A stretch of DNA of 64,000 nt from Deltaproteobacteria bacterium (GTDB taxonomy: Bacteria > Bdellovibrionota_C > UBA2361 > JAGFJO01): positions 1 through 64,000 of the forward strand of contig JAGFJO010000122.1 in the NCBI GenBank assembly GCA_024102635.1, in the 5' to 3' direction. Positions within the stretch are counted from its first letter, which is position 1. Every line of letters begins with the position of its first letter. Below the pieces are notes generated by a model, which saw nothing but the letters and a program-made list of their open reading frames with translations, had not been told where the DNA came from and searched no databases. Both the position numbers and the translations under genes were made by a program. Below are positions 9,165 through 18,276 of this stretch, one piece after another.

Positions 9165-9932
9165 ATGCGCAGGTTAGATAAAGTTTTGCTCAAAGGTTTG
9201 GTGACTGCATCGATACTTCTAATAGCTCCATTCGAAGCCGCTCTTGCTCAGACACTCCCCGAAGGTCTGAAGTTCAAAAGGGTCAAAAAAAATTCAAGCT
9301 CTCTTACACTGAAAAACTGCAACCTTGCAGGAAGCATTAAGAAGTTCCAAGTGACTAACAAGGGTAAGAAAATTCAACCGGCGAAAGGAAATAGGGATGC
9401 TTATACATTCCCCCAACGATTCTCCTTTTTCGCTTGCGCCACACAGGACAACGTCACCTCACTGTACGCGAAAAAAGGAACGAACGGTGCGGTCAGCCAG
9501 TTTACCTTCACCACTGATGACTTTCCTGAGAACGAGAATGATGGAATATCGTCAGTCTGTCCAAACGGCACACGCGGCATCGGATTTGGTGTGCTGTATA
9601 AGCCTGCCGCGGACGCCTCGGATGCGCGACAAGGCAAGCCTGTTGTACTCTTACAAGGATCTAATAAGAACCGCGCATCAGCGCTAAGAATATACGCTTC
9701 AAACGGCACAGAGGTATGCCGCTTCTCGTTCAAAGCCTCCTCTATACCTGGGGTTAATGGCGGAGCAGATCACTATTTCTCCGGCTGGAGCGGCGGATGC
9801 GGCAAGACCGGCTCGCAGATATCTACTGCAGCCAGGGCTGCCTCTGGAAATTCGAGCATCTACATTGAATGGAAGGGAGGTCAGTGCCTGGGGCCGGTTA
9901 ATCCCACTTCCCGCGTGGGTGGCATTGGGTAG
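9165..9932 (+). CDS. Secreted protein of unknown function with LYKPA-type domain
   Basis: This is a 255-residue exported protein. The N-terminus (MRRLDKVLLKG, then a hydrophobic stretch ending ALAQ) is a clear signal peptide. The mature part is basic and has several cysteines that could form disulfides. Near residues 145-190 is the block GVLYKPAADAS, then GKPVVLL and ASNGTEVCRF, which resembles GNLYKPASDET / GNLVVLL / ANGEIAQL in the lipoprotein at 33064. I do not recognise the family. A strong ribosome site (GGAGGTG) precedes the ATG. It is followed by a hairpin (9949-9988) and then the ion channel gene. Function unknown; probably periplasmic or extracellular. Confidence 0.8.
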   Translation: MRRLDKVLLKGLVTASILLIAPFEAALAQTLPEGLKFKRVKKNSSSLTLKNCNLAGSIKKFQVTNKGKKIQPAKGNRDAYTFPQRFSFFACATQDNVTSLYAKKGTNGAVSQFTFTTDDFPENENDGISSVCPNGTRGIGFGVLYKPAADASDARQGKPVVLLQGSNKNRASALRIYASNGTEVCRFSFKASSIPGVNGGADHYFSGWSGGCGKTGSQISTAARAASGNSSIYIEWKGGQCLGPVNPTSRVGGIG

Positions 9933-9948
9933 CCTAACCAGCTCAAGT

Positions 9949-9988
9949 CGCCTTGGGGTGCAACTGCAATGAGTGTGGCCTCAAGGCG
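9949..9988 (+). other. Hairpin between the secreted-protein and channel genes
   Basis: CGCCTTGGGG at 9949-9958 pairs with CCTCAAGGCG at 9979-9988 at nine of ten positions around a 20-nt loop. No T-tract follows, so it is not a standard intrinsic terminator. It could be an RNA-stability or partial-termination element. Confidence 0.35.
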
Positions 9989-10053
9989 TAGCTAAACTTG
10001 CGGCTATCCTGACAGCGCGTCTCTCAAAATTTAGGGGTGCCTAATAGTATAAA

Positions 10054-10887
10054 ATGCCTGAAATTATAGGCATGCATACCTCTGAAAACAGCCTTTGGAA
10101 AACTATCGCCACTTCGAAACTATTTGAAAGTTCCATCATCGCATTAATCATTCTTAATGCGGTGATGATGGCGCTTGAGACCTCGCCTGCCGTGATGGAG
10201 CACGCCGGCGATTTTCTTCATATTGCGAACTGGGTTATTCAAACGATATTTATTGTCGAGATCGGAATTAGACTGCTCTCATACCAGCCAAAAGTGGGCC
10301 GCTTCTTTCGAGACGGCTGGAATCTATACGACTTTACGATAGTGGCACTTTCTACACTTCCGCTCACCGGCGCCTTCATCAATGTCGCGCGGCTTGCCCG
10401 CGTGCTCCGTATAACCAGGCTGATATCGTATTCTCCGGAGCTAAAACTGATTGTTAGCGCGATGCTGAAGTCCATCCCCTCTATGGGTCATGTGATAGTT
10501 TTACTTCTTTTGTTGCTCTATGTGTATGCTGTTATAGGCTTTCATTTTTTCTCAGCCATAGATCCTCAGAACTGGGGATCGCTGATGCAGGCGTTTTTGA
10601 CCCTTTTTCAGGTTCTAACGCTTGAGAATTGGCCTGACATTCAGTCGGCCGTCGCAGAAAATACCCCGCTTACCTACCTATACTTTATGAGCTTCATTGT
10701 GGTAGCAGTCTTTGTAATTATGAATCTTTTTATCGCGGTCGTTATAAACAACTTAGAAGCGGTTAAGTCAGAGGAGCTTATTAAGGCAGCCGAGCAGCAC
10801 TCCAAAGAGGAGATTTCGGGAGTCATCGAGCAGATACATCAAAAGCTCGATGAATTAGAGGCTCTTATAAAAATATCCAAGTCTTAA
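10054..10887 (+). CDS. NaChBac-type voltage-gated cation channel
   Basis: This is a six-helix ion-channel subunit of 277 residues that would assemble as a tetramer in the inner membrane. Helix S4 (about residues 110-122) has four arginines at three-residue spacing (ARLARVLRITR), the voltage sensor. The pore loop reads FQVLTLENWPD; TLExW is the signature of bacterial sodium channels. The C-terminus after S6 is a charged helix (HQKLDELEALIK), matching the tetrameric coiled coil of the family. The filter differs from TLESWSM by Asn after Glu and Asp two residues after Trp, a position that promotes calcium permeation in engineered NavAb. The ion selected is therefore open. The ribosome site is weak. 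Confidence 0.9.
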   Translation: MPEIIGMHTSENSLWKTIATSKLFESSIIALIILNAVMMALETSPAVMEHAGDFLHIANWVIQTIFIVEIGIRLLSYQPKVGRFFRDGWNLYDFTIVALSTLPLTGAFINVARLARVLRITRLISYSPELKLIVSAMLKSIPSMGHVIVLLLLLLYVYAVIGFHFFSAIDPQNWGSLMQAFLTLFQVLTLENWPDIQSAVAENTPLTYLYFMSFIVVAVFVIMNLFIAVVINNLEAVKSEELIKAAEQHSKEEISGVIEQIHQKLDELEALIKISKS

Positions 10888-10919
10888 TCCGGCTCCTTCC
10901 TTTCCGAATAACGCCATCA

Positions 10920-11933
10920 CTACCGTATTAGGTGGGCCGCATTCGGGACTCCGGTTCCCCCGCCAAGCGGCGGGGAGACGTTGTCTGCAACGAGCTTGAA
11001 GACAGCGCACCAGGTTCTGCCTTTGCCGCAGCTACTAAGAGTTCCAATATAGTCGGTTAGTATAAAGCCTAGGATTTGTACATTACTGTTGCCGTTTTTA
11101 AAGTTTGTTACTTTCGGCATGTAAAGGTTTTTATTTAGGCCCTTTGCAAGTAGTTCATCAAATATTTGATCTATCGGCCCGCCAAAACCAGTGCCTTGGG
11201 ACACCGACTGGCCGACCTGGGCAGCTTCATCACAAACGGCTTGCAACATTGCCTCCTCGAAATTTCTTCCGCTTGACATATTGTCATCTTTCCCGATTCC
11301 CCCTATATCAAGCTTCCCCCAGTTTCCAGGAGCGCCTTTCTCTCCATACATTGTAAAGGTCTCCCCCTCCGACACCCCGTCAAGCGGGCTTCCCGGCTGG
11401 CCGCTCGCCTCGATTCCGAAGGGCCGTACACAGGTCTTACTGTTAGGAAAGACGGCCATTGCAACAGATTCCGCCGGAGTATTAAGCTCCGAGATTCCGA
11501 GCAGCTTGGCAAAGATGCTCGGCGTGCGCCTTAAAGTACGCATTCTGATTGCGTTGGCTTCGCCGTTCTGACAATTGGCGCACAGCGGGTTTGAAGCACC
11601 ACACGGGGTAAAGATCTTATTGGGGTTTACGGTGCCGCACTCCACCGAGCTTACCTCGGATAGCTGCGCTTCATTTGCGGCAGCTAATACGTTAGCCTCC
11701 TGGAAGACAAGAGTGTCCTGCATCTGCTGCACTCGCCATACCGCCGCTAAGGCCCCCGCATCAGCTGCAATCTGCATCTGGCGCTTTTGTACCCATGAGT
11801 AGCCGAGATCAAAGACCAAGGCTCCCACCGCCATTAAGATAGCTAAGAGGAAGGCGCACATTGCAAATACCACTCCCCTCTCCGAGCGGCCCTTACCTAG
11901 TGCGGCTCTTATACTTGCTATAAGATACTTCAT
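10920..11933 (-). CDS. tadG: TadG-like pilus assembly protein
   Basis: This is the last gene of the Tad operon, 337 residues. After a short basic segment (GKGRSERG) comes a single hydrophobic helix, then DLGYSWVQKRQMQIAADAGALAA, the N-terminal pattern of the TadG/DUF2134 group (described here by its parts DLGYSWV and AADAGALAA). The rest is a cysteine-containing extracytoplasmic domain. TadG proteins are minor components thought to bridge the pilus base and periplasm. A GAGAGG ribosome site precedes the ATG, 15 bp after tadE. The C-terminal region lacks an obvious von Willebrand domain, unlike longer TadG proteins. Confidence 0.8.
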   Translation of the reverse strand: MKYLIASIRAALGKGRSERGVVFAMCAFLLAILMAVGALVFDLGYSWVQKRQMQIAADAGALAAVWRVQQMQDTLVFQEANVLAAANEAQLSEVSSVECGTVNPNKIFTPCGASNPLCANCQNGEANAIRMRTLRRTPSIFAKLLGISELNTPAESVAMAVFPNSKTCVRPFGIEASGQPGSPLDGVSEGETFTMYGEKGAPGNWGKLDIGGIGKDDNMSSGRNFEEAMLQAVCDEAAQVGQSVSQGTGFGGPIDQIFDELLAKGLNKNLYMPKVTNFKNGNSNVQILGFILTDYIGTLSSCGKGRTWCAVFKLVADNVSPPLGGGTGVPNAAHLIR

Positions 11934-11948
11934 GATGACCTCTCTATT

Positions 11949-12341
11949 TTATGGGCATGCTCCATTGCATTTTCCAATAGCACTCGAGACGATATCCAGA
12001 TTTCCTCCGACACTTCCTGGGACTATCTGCGGCATCAAAAGGGGAAGCGTGTAAGTTAGATTAAGCCGCTTGGTGTCATTTATCGGGCCGGCAGAGACTG
12101 CAACCTGAAGCTTTGCGTCGTCGAGCATGGCCGTGGCGGCAGCTCGGGCAGCTGCTACAATTTCCCCATCGGTAGGCGGCGGATTACTAAGGCTCACAAC
12201 TCGGGCGCCTGTTGCAGCTGCGGCCCTTAAATTCGCCTCGGTGGTAAAAATTAAGGCGAACTGGACCAAGCCGAACAGAACGAACACCAAAATAGGAAGC
12301 ACTATGGCCGCCTCTACAAGAGTGGCCCCTCTCTGCCTCAT
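11949..12341 (-). CDS. tadE: TadE-like minor pseudopilin
   Basis: A 130-residue protein with the TadE N-terminus: RQRG, then ATLVEAAIVLPILVF. The Gly before ATLVE and the Glu at the fifth position after it fit prepilin-type processing and pilin packing. A small periplasmic domain follows. TadE is a minor pseudopilin that helps Flp pilus biogenesis. The strong ribosome site GGGAGGGAG and the small gaps to cpaB and tadG show co-transcription. No dedicated prepilin peptidase is encoded here, so processing must rely on one elsewhere. Confidence 0.85.
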   Translation of the reverse strand: MRQRGATLVEAAIVLPILVFVLFGLVQFALIFTTEANLRAAAATGARVVSLSNPPPTDGEIVAAARAAATAMLDDAKLQVAVSAGPINDTKRLNLTYTLPLLMPQIVPGSVGGNLDIVSSAIGKCNGACP

Positions 12342-12374
12342 CGCTATCTCCCTCCCAAAAGATGCTGCGCGCTG

Positions 12375-13274
12375 CTATTGCGTAACGCGCTGAGTTGCTC
12401 CTTGCCAGAGCTTACCTTCGTTATCAATGCGAAATTTTTTCCCGGCGTATGACACCCAGCCGACCATGTTGTTATCCGTATCAGAGCGAGTCGAGCGCAG
12501 CAGTTTATCGACGCTCATGGCTGACCCGTCCGGGTTTATCATTTCATCTCCTGCGCCTCTTAAAACAAGACTGAGAGAGCCGGAAGCTTTGGCAAGCTGG
12601 ATTCGATTAGCATCGTCAGCGGTAACTGCCAATGTCACATGGCTCGGTATGGGAGCGTCTGAGTCCGCTATTGCTTGCGCATCTGTAGAGCGTTCAGCTG
12701 ACAGCACTTCGACATTCTCTACAATAGTATTCACGGTCGCCTTGCCGCGGTAATTGCTGGTCCATAGCACGTCCACCCGTACCCCCGGGCGCACCCATCC
12801 CTCTACTCCGCTCTCCGCATTAACAGAGATCGTCATTCCTCGATACCCATGAGGAATGCGCTCTGTGACCTCGTTAGCCGGCGGCGCAAAGGTGAGGTAG
12901 TCCTTAAGCAGCGGCGCCTTTGCAGCAATCACCGATGAAGAGAAGGCTCCTTCGATGTCCTTAAAATCTTTTACTACTAGCGTTTCCATCCCATTAACGG
13001 GCCGAACTTCGATTGCAAACATATCACTCTTCAGCCGCTTACCAGGAGCGATTCGCTCCTTTGGAACCAGCACCTCGGCAGTGACCTCGGTCTTAGGCCC
13101 TTCGGTAATAATTACTTCCTTGGTAATCACTTCCTTGGTGTGAGAACCAAAAAGCTCCGGGGTTCTTAAAACATAGACAAAAAGCAGCGCGCAAAGAGCT
13201 ATCCATCCTATAATAATCGCCGTCCGCGCTTCCAGTTTAAAGCTTCCACCTTTGGTTTTATGAACGTAAGACAT
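12375..13274 (-). CDS. cpaB: CpaB/RcpC pilus assembly protein with SAF domain
   Basis: This 299-residue protein has one N-terminal transmembrane helix (about residues 17-37) and a periplasmic body. The SAF domain is visible as VLVPKERIAPGKRLKSDMF (about 68-86), followed by PHGYRGMTISVNAESGVEGW and a VRVDVLWT strand, the CpaB/RcpC arrangement. The protein is thought to sit with the outer-membrane secretin and stabilise it, yet no secretin gene (cpaC) is adjacent, where one normally follows. The start is ATG with GGAGGGAA upstream. The operon position between cpaE and tadE supports the call. Confidence 0.85.
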   Translation of the reverse strand: MSYVHKTKGGSFKLEARTAIIIGWIALCALLFVYVLRTPELFGSHTKEVITKEVIITEGPKTEVTAEVLVPKERIAPGKRLKSDMFAIEVRPVNGMETLVVKDFKDIEGAFSSSVIAAKAPLLKDYLTFAPPANEVTERIPHGYRGMTISVNAESGVEGWVRPGVRVDVLWTSNYRGKATVNTIVENVEVLSAERSTDAQAIADSDAPIPSHVTLAVTADDANRIQLAKASGSLSLVLRGAGDEMINPDGSAMSVDKLLRSTRSDTDNNMVGWVSYAGKKFRIDNEGKLWQGATQRVTQ

Positions 13275-13306
13275 AGTTCCCTCCCTTTAAAAATTTTACG
13301 GAGCGC

Positions 13307-14566
13307 TTATCGGCCTGCACCATTTACGGCTGCCGCTTCCACGACCTCGCGGCGTGAGCGGCTGAAAAGGTCCAGCCACGATCTGCGGGCGTCAATGTCA
13401 ACCGCCACTCGACGGCTGATAAGGCCCGCCCCTACAGCAATTTCAACTAATGACCGTTTCGTGCTTTTTTGCCCGGACTCGAAAAGAGTATTCCCAGTGC
13501 CCGGCCATGTCTCCGCAGCCGGATCGGCAGGATATCCTTCCTCAATCCAGCAGGTTTCAGGAATCGCCACGGTTTGGTTTATAACCGAGAGGATCTCACG
13601 GCGGCGCATCACGGACGAGGAACAGATAATTTTCAAAGTCTCAATCTTATTCTTTATAAGAGGATATATAGTTTTTAGAAACGAGGCCGTGCCCGAGAGG
13701 CCGAGTAGGGAGTCATCAATCAGCAAAATAATCGAGTCCGAACTTCTTAGTAGAGCCCCTGTTCCGCACCCCATCCGGCCCGCCATATCCACCAGCACGC
13801 AATCATGCGTAACGCGCATCAGATCAGAGAGGTGCTGCATCAGAGCCACATGATCTGGGTTGCCCATAAAATCCATCCCCGCAGTCAAATCTGCCGGGGG
13901 AGGCAGCAAGGATAGCCGGTCAGTTAAAGGAATCATTGCCTGCCTAAGAGTCTCTCGCGTAAGCGGAGCTGACCCTTTTATCCAGCCGCTGACCATTTGC
14001 TCTTGTGGACCGCTAGCCTGCAACGCTCTACTGAGATCGCGGGACTCAATATCCATGTCGCACAGCAGAGTCCGCCTTCCATGTTCACTGCAGATCTTGC
14101 CCAGAGCTGCCGCCAAAGTCGTAGCGCCTACACCCCCTTTAGCCTGGATAATCGAAACAATGCGGCCTTCGGTCATTCGCCCATTTGTACGGTAGTGCTC
14201 GTGAATCGCCACCAGTTCCTGCAATAGATCGAGCGGTGACGAGCTGTCGGGTATTACCTTTCTAACTTTGGCGTTATGGGCGGCTCTAAAGGTGCCGCTC
14301 GAATATGATCCGCTGCTTATAAAAGCAATCATATGAATGTCTGGGTTAGTGGACTTTGCGCTCCTTGCAAGCTCGGGAAGATCTCCCTCTACCCCTGGCC
14401 CAAATACCAGCACGTCGCTTTCATCCAATTTCGAGGCATAGTCCTGTTCCGATGCCAAAGCCACAACCAGGTCCAGCATGTCGCGATCGGCCGGATCGAA
14501 GTTCTCGATCACGCGCGCTATCCGCGTCTGCCCTTCCGCGCTTCTATCAACGACTAATATCTTCAT
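13307..14566 (-). CDS. cpaE: CpaE/TadZ-like ParA-family ATPase
   Basis: The protein positions and regulates the pilus machine at the inner membrane. Residues 1 to about 125 form a receiver-like domain (MKILVVDRSAEGQ onward) without a convincing phosphorylation site. A MinD/ParA-type ATPase follows, with deviant Walker A KGGVGATTLA, then CDMDIESRD, and VDMAGRMG as the Walker B region. GGVGATT, rather than GGVGKTT, is common in CpaE proteins. A TTG at 14581 would add five residues directly after the tadC stop. The ATG at 14566 is preferred because GGGGGA stands ten bases upstream and the sequence MKILVVD is a natural receiver start. Length is normal (419 residues). Confidence 0.85.
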   Translation of the reverse strand: MKILVVDRSAEGQTRIARVIENFDPADRDMLDLVVALASEQDYASKLDESDVLVFGPGVEGDLPELARSAKSTNPDIHMIAFISSGSYSSGTFRAAHNAKVRKVIPDSSSPLDLLQELVAIHEHYRTNGRMTEGRIVSIIQAKGGVGATTLAAALGKICSEHGRRTLLCDMDIESRDLSRALQASGPQEQMVSGWIKGSAPLTRETLRQAMIPLTDRLSLLPPPADLTAGMDFMGNPDHVALMQHLSDLMRVTHDCVLVDMAGRMGCGTGALLRSSDSIILLIDDSLLGLSGTASFLKTIYPLIKNKIETLKIICSSSVMRRREILSVINQTVAIPETCWIEEGYPADPAAETWPGTGNTLFESGQKSTKRSLVEIAVGAGLISRRVAVDIDARRSWLDLFSRSRREVVEAAAVNGAGR

Positions 14567-14581
14567 CCTGTAATCCCCCAA

Positions 14582-15487
14582 CTATGTAACTTTAAGCACC
14601 TGCATTCCAATGCCGATCAGCAGCAAACTTAAAAAAGCTAAGAACACCATCCCAACAGGACCGGTCGCTTCAAGCTCAAGTCTTCTGATTTTTGCTTCAA
14701 TCTTTGTCTCGCGCTGTCCAGCTACCGCATTTGCCAATTCTTGGAGCTGTCGTGTGATCTCCCCTCCGTGACGCGACACCTGGCCGAGCGACATGAAAGC
14801 GTGCTTCAGCTCTGTGTGCCCCGAAAGGCGCCCTACCTCTGTAAGCGCCTCTTCGAGCGGAATACCCGAGCGGGCAAGATTCTGAGAGTGGCGCATTAGC
14901 TCCGTCACCGGGTTGTGAGTGTCACGTTCGTCAGCCATAGAGACCACCCTTTGTATACACGGTCCGACATCGAGGGAGCTACTTACCCCGATTACGATCT
15001 GCTCGATCACAAGCGGCAAGTAGAACATAATATCTTCACTACGAGCCGCAATACGCCTCGTAATCCAGGTTCTTGGAAGCTGCATTCCGAGCAAGAATCC
15101 GAGACCGGCCCCCACTAGCCCCAAATCGGCGCCGAAAGATGCAAGCGCGAAAAAACCGCAAAAGGTGCCGGCGACAGGCGTAGCATAGGAGATCATAGAA
15201 AAATATCGTTTTCCCATGTCGGAGAACATGCCTGCCTGAAAAAATCGATCTTGCGCTTCTAATTGTCTTTGGGCGGAAAGGCCCAGCTTACTTCTAATCT
15301 TAGCTCGCTCTAATTCCTTGCCGCTGACGTCTTGTTTTAACCGTTGCTGGTACTCCAATGCGGACACAGCTTCATCCACCCCGGCCAGCCGTTTGAATGC
15401 CGCAATTCGGGCAGGTGCAAAGCAGTAGTTGAGAAGCAAACTGCCTCCCGCGATGGCTGCTAAAAATGCGATAGCCAATGCCCCCAT
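14582..15487 (-). CDS. tadC: TadC-like inner-membrane platform protein (type II secretion F family)
   Basis: 301 residues with hydrophobic helices at the N-terminus, centre (GTFCGFFALASFGADLG) and C-terminus (VFLAFLSLLLIGIG). A T2SSF domain spans about residues 150-290. With TadB it forms the platform at the inner membrane on which the CpaF ATPase acts. The gene begins four bases after tadB and its stop lies just upstream of cpaE, so translation is probably coupled. The ribosome site is weak, in keeping with coupling. Confidence 0.85.
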   Translation of the reverse strand: MGALAIAFLAAIAGGSLLLNYCFAPARIAAFKRLAGVDEAVSALEYQQRLKQDVSGKELERAKIRSKLGLSAQRQLEAQDRFFQAGMFSDMGKRYFSMISYATPVAGTFCGFFALASFGADLGLVGAGLGFLLGMQLPRTWITRRIAARSEDIMFYLPLVIEQIVIGVSSSLDVGPCIQRVVSMADERDTHNPVTELMRHSQNLARSGIPLEEALTEVGRLSGHTELKHAFMSLGQVSRHGGEITRQLQELANAVAGQRETKIEAKIRRLELEATGPVGMVFLAFLSLLLIGIGMQVLKVT

Positions 15488-15491
15488 AACG

Positions 15492-16463
15492 TCAAATCTT
15501 AAGTTTCGTAATCTGCCTAGACCAAATAAAGCTCACTACGATCAGCACAATCGCCGCCTGCCATACCTGCCAACCGATCTCGGAATTAATCGCTTCGGTC
15601 ACAAGCGCAGGATAGGTGTAATAAATGTATAGCTCCATAAAAGTAAGAATGCCGAGAATCAGCCAGATCGACGCACGCTGCATACTAACGGCCGCAGTTG
15701 CCGAGCGCCTGAAATACTGCCGCTTTCTAACCTGCTGCGACAAACGCTCCAAAGTATTAGCTAAGTTCCCGCCGACCCTGCGGCTAAGCAGCAGCGCCTG
15801 GACGAACAGTTCAATTTCGGGATGATATATATCCTCGCCGAACGCGCCTATCGACCTGTCTTCGGGCACTCCGAGGCGCATCCGCTCGATCATAAGCTGC
15901 ACCTCTTCTCGCACCAAAGATTTTGCATCGAGCCCTTTGGCAGCGGCTTCAATTGCCCCTACTGAGGTCATGCCCGTCTTTAGCAGTCCCACAACCGACA
16001 TGAGAAACTGGGGATAGTCGAAGTCGAATCGTCGAAAGCGGCGCTCGACGCAGAAATTCAGAATCGCCGAGAGGCATAGCGGGCCGAGAAAAAACGCAAG
16101 CACTGCTGTCAGGATACTTGTATGCGGCCGTACCACGAGAAAAATTGCTAAACCCGCTGCCGCTTGCAACGCCCGGAACGGTAACGCCGAGAAAACGGTC
16201 CAGCGCGCGAAGCGCAGCCTCTTTTCAAGAGTGAGCTGAGAGCTCCAGCTTTTTTTATAGCGGCGCTCTGCAGCGCTTTTAAAAACTTCCGCTCGCGCGC
16301 GTTCAGCTGTAGAACCAGGCTCAAAAAGCGATTCCGTTATTCCGATTAAATTTCTTACCTCCCGGCTACGGCGAGTCGGGAACAAAAACGATAAAACACC
16401 CGGCACCGTAACGACCATAAGCGGAACGATCAGCAACACTGATAACAGCGCCATGGCCCACAT
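15492..16463 (-). CDS. tadB: TadB-like inner-membrane platform protein
   Basis: 323 residues. One N-terminal helix, a pair of central helices (LQAAAGLAIFLVV and LTAVLAFFLGPLCLS) and a C-terminal pair bracket a T2SSF domain with the typical SRRVGGNLANTLERLSQQVR segment. It is the partner of TadC in the Tad platform. The gene lies two bases after cpaF with its own ribosome site (GAGGAGAAACTAGAG). Gene order cpaF-tadB-tadC is the conserved core of Tad systems, which makes the naming secure. Confidence 0.87.
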   Translation of the reverse strand: MWAMALLSVLLIVPLMVVTVPGVLSFLFPTRRSREVRNLIGITESLFEPGSTAERARAEVFKSAAERRYKKSWSSQLTLEKRLRFARWTVFSALPFRALQAAAGLAIFLVVRPHTSILTAVLAFFLGPLCLSAILNFCVERRFRRFDFDYPQFLMSVVGLLKTGMTSVGAIEAAAKGLDAKSLVREEVQLMIERMRLGVPEDRSIGAFGEDIYHPEIELFVQALLLSRRVGGNLANTLERLSQQVRKRQYFRRSATAAVSMQRASIWLILGILTFMELYIYYTYPALVTEAINSEIGWQVWQAAIVLIVVSFIWSRQITKLKI

Positions 16464-16465
16464 CT

Positions 16466-17995
16466 CTAGTTTCTCCTCTGAGAGCTAAAGGTGCTGAGCT
16501 TTCTCTCTTCGCATGTAAGTTCCTGTGGAAGGTCGCCGAGATGGATGCCATGCTTAAGAAGGACCTCCTGGAATAAACTGCTCCACGACTCCACCTTCCA
16601 GACAGGCCGCCCGGCTTCAAAGTCATAGCGAAAGATAGGCCGCACTTGAACATTACCTTCGGAAAAGTTGCCCACTTCAAGCACCTCTCCAATTCGCGGA
16701 ATTCCGGAGCCTTTCTCCCGGAACATCCACACCACGACATCCAGCGCCAAAGCTATCTGCTGCCGTATGATCTCGATCGATACCGATTTTTGAGCCCGTC
16801 CAAGCAGAGACTCAAGTCTTGTGAGAGTTTCTTTGGCGTTGCGAGCATGTATGGTTGAAAGCCCCACGTGGCCGGTTTGAGCGCTTTCAAGGAAAGCTTC
16901 TGCGGCTAGAGGAGTTCGCATCTCTCCCAGAACTACCCTAGTAGGTGTCATACGGAGAGTTGTCTTGATGTGCTCCTGCAGTGTGATCTCTCCGATTCCT
17001 TCCGAATTAGGAGGCCTAGATACCAGTGCCCGGCAGAACGGATGGTTGAAGTTTAGCTCAGGAGTATCTTCCACCGTGACAATTGATTCACTCGAGCCAA
17101 ACACAGATCCTAAGCAGCGCACGAGAGTAGTCTTACCGGTGCCCGTCTCGCCCGAAACCATCATTGTTAGAGCGCCGCTGCGTACTATGGCGGAGAGATA
17201 GTCGATTATCCGGGCCGGAGCGAGCTGGTAGGCGACCAGGTTGTCAAGGCTGGCCTCCCTAAAGCGCGGGATACGGACTGTAAGGAGAGGTCCGCGTGTG
17301 GCGCAGGCGCTTTCATGAACGGCGCACACTCTGATTCCGTCTGGAAATGAGGCATCTACGGTATGCTGCTGAGTGCTAAGTGATTTACCAAGCGTAAGAA
17401 GCAGCCGATCAACAAAAGCCGAATAGGCCTGCTGATTCGGCCACATAAGGCCGGTGAATTCGCTGACCTTGCCGCGCTGCAGGACCACAGTTCTGTAGTC
17501 ATAAACGTGAATATCGGTTACGTCTTGGTTGTCGATAAGCGGCTGAAGCACTCCCCAACCTTCCAAATCCTTTTGAAGATGAATAATTACATGGGCGCGC
17601 TCAATATCGGGCAGCGAGCTTGCGTTCTTTTTAAGTACTTTGTCTACTGCACTTGCAATGCGAGACTCAGCAACCCCCGCTCCCCAAACAATTCCATCCT
17701 CTCGCTGAAACTCATGGCCTATCTCACGCCTTGCTTCTCTCAATACCTGGCTTGCTACAAAGGAAAGGCCGCCCGCTGCATGTCCCTGGTGAAATTGACC
17801 ATGGTTGGACGGGCTTTGAGTGTGCCGAGAAGTACGGCTCTGGTCGGCAGATTGTGAGGAATCGGGTTTATTTGAACTATAAGTCCTCTTTGAGCCGGTG
17901 GTAAGAAAGCTAAGAATGTTGTTGTCCCCGTCCTGAGGATCGGGGGCCGCCCCGCCGTCTTGGGACGCTACAACTTTGTCTGCAGACCGGCTCAT
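16466..17995 (-). CDS. cpaF: CpaF/TadA-type secretion ATPase
   Basis: This is the cytoplasmic hexameric ATPase that powers Flp pilus assembly, and the first gene of the operon. The first 80 residues are low-complexity (Ser, Gln, Asp rich). The N-terminal CpaF domain follows, then Walker A GETGTGKTT (about residues 279-287), an Asp-box VEDTPELNF and Walker B-type VVLGEMRTPLAAEAF, with HVGLSTIHARNAKETL downstream. All key residues are present. Length (509) slightly exceeds the usual 420-480 because of the N-terminal tail. The 281 bp upstream to the divergent trehalase would hold both promoters; I cannot identify boxes with confidence. Confidence 0.93.
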   Translation of the reverse strand: MSRSADKVVASQDGGAAPDPQDGDNNILSFLTTGSKRTYSSNKPDSSQSADQSRTSRHTQSPSNHGQFHQGHAAGGLSFVASQVLREARREIGHEFQREDGIVWGAGVAESRIASAVDKVLKKNASSLPDIERAHVIIHLQKDLEGWGVLQPLIDNQDVTDIHVYDYRTVVLQRGKVSEFTGLMWPNQQAYSAFVDRLLLTLGKSLSTQQHTVDASFPDGIRVCAVHESACATRGPLLTVRIPRFREASLDNLVAYQLAPARIIDYLSAIVRSGALTMMVSGETGTGKTTLVRCLGSVFGSSESIVTVEDTPELNFNHPFCRALVSRPPNSEGIGEITLQEHIKTTLRMTPTRVVLGEMRTPLAAEAFLESAQTGHVGLSTIHARNAKETLTRLESLLGRAQKSVSIEIIRQQIALALDVVVWMFREKGSGIPRIGEVLEVGNFSEGNVQVRPIFRYDFEAGRPVWKVESWSSLFQEVLLKHGIHLGDLPQELTCEERKLSTFSSQRRN

Positions 17996-18276
17996 ATCAG
18001 ATCCTTTATTAATGTCTGACTCTAGTGGCGCCGCATTCTAACGCACATCGGTTTCTAAATTAAGTACTTGTTGAAAAAAAGTATAAGTTACCGGCACAAC
18101 TACCATTCGGCAGAACTGCCGCATTTATAGCTTATTAGATCGTTCTAGTATTTTATTGCGGCTTGGTTCAATAACCGCGCGACGCATCCCATCTCTAAAA
18201 GCGTATTAGCCCTTTTAAGCTACTTTACTGCTTAATTTATGAATAATTAAATTGAGCCAACACTTCAGGAGCGGTT

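Noticed and set aside
18100-18190. GGTTCAATAACC resembling a tRNA T-loop
   Set aside because: No acceptor, D-arm or anticodon stem could be paired around it.
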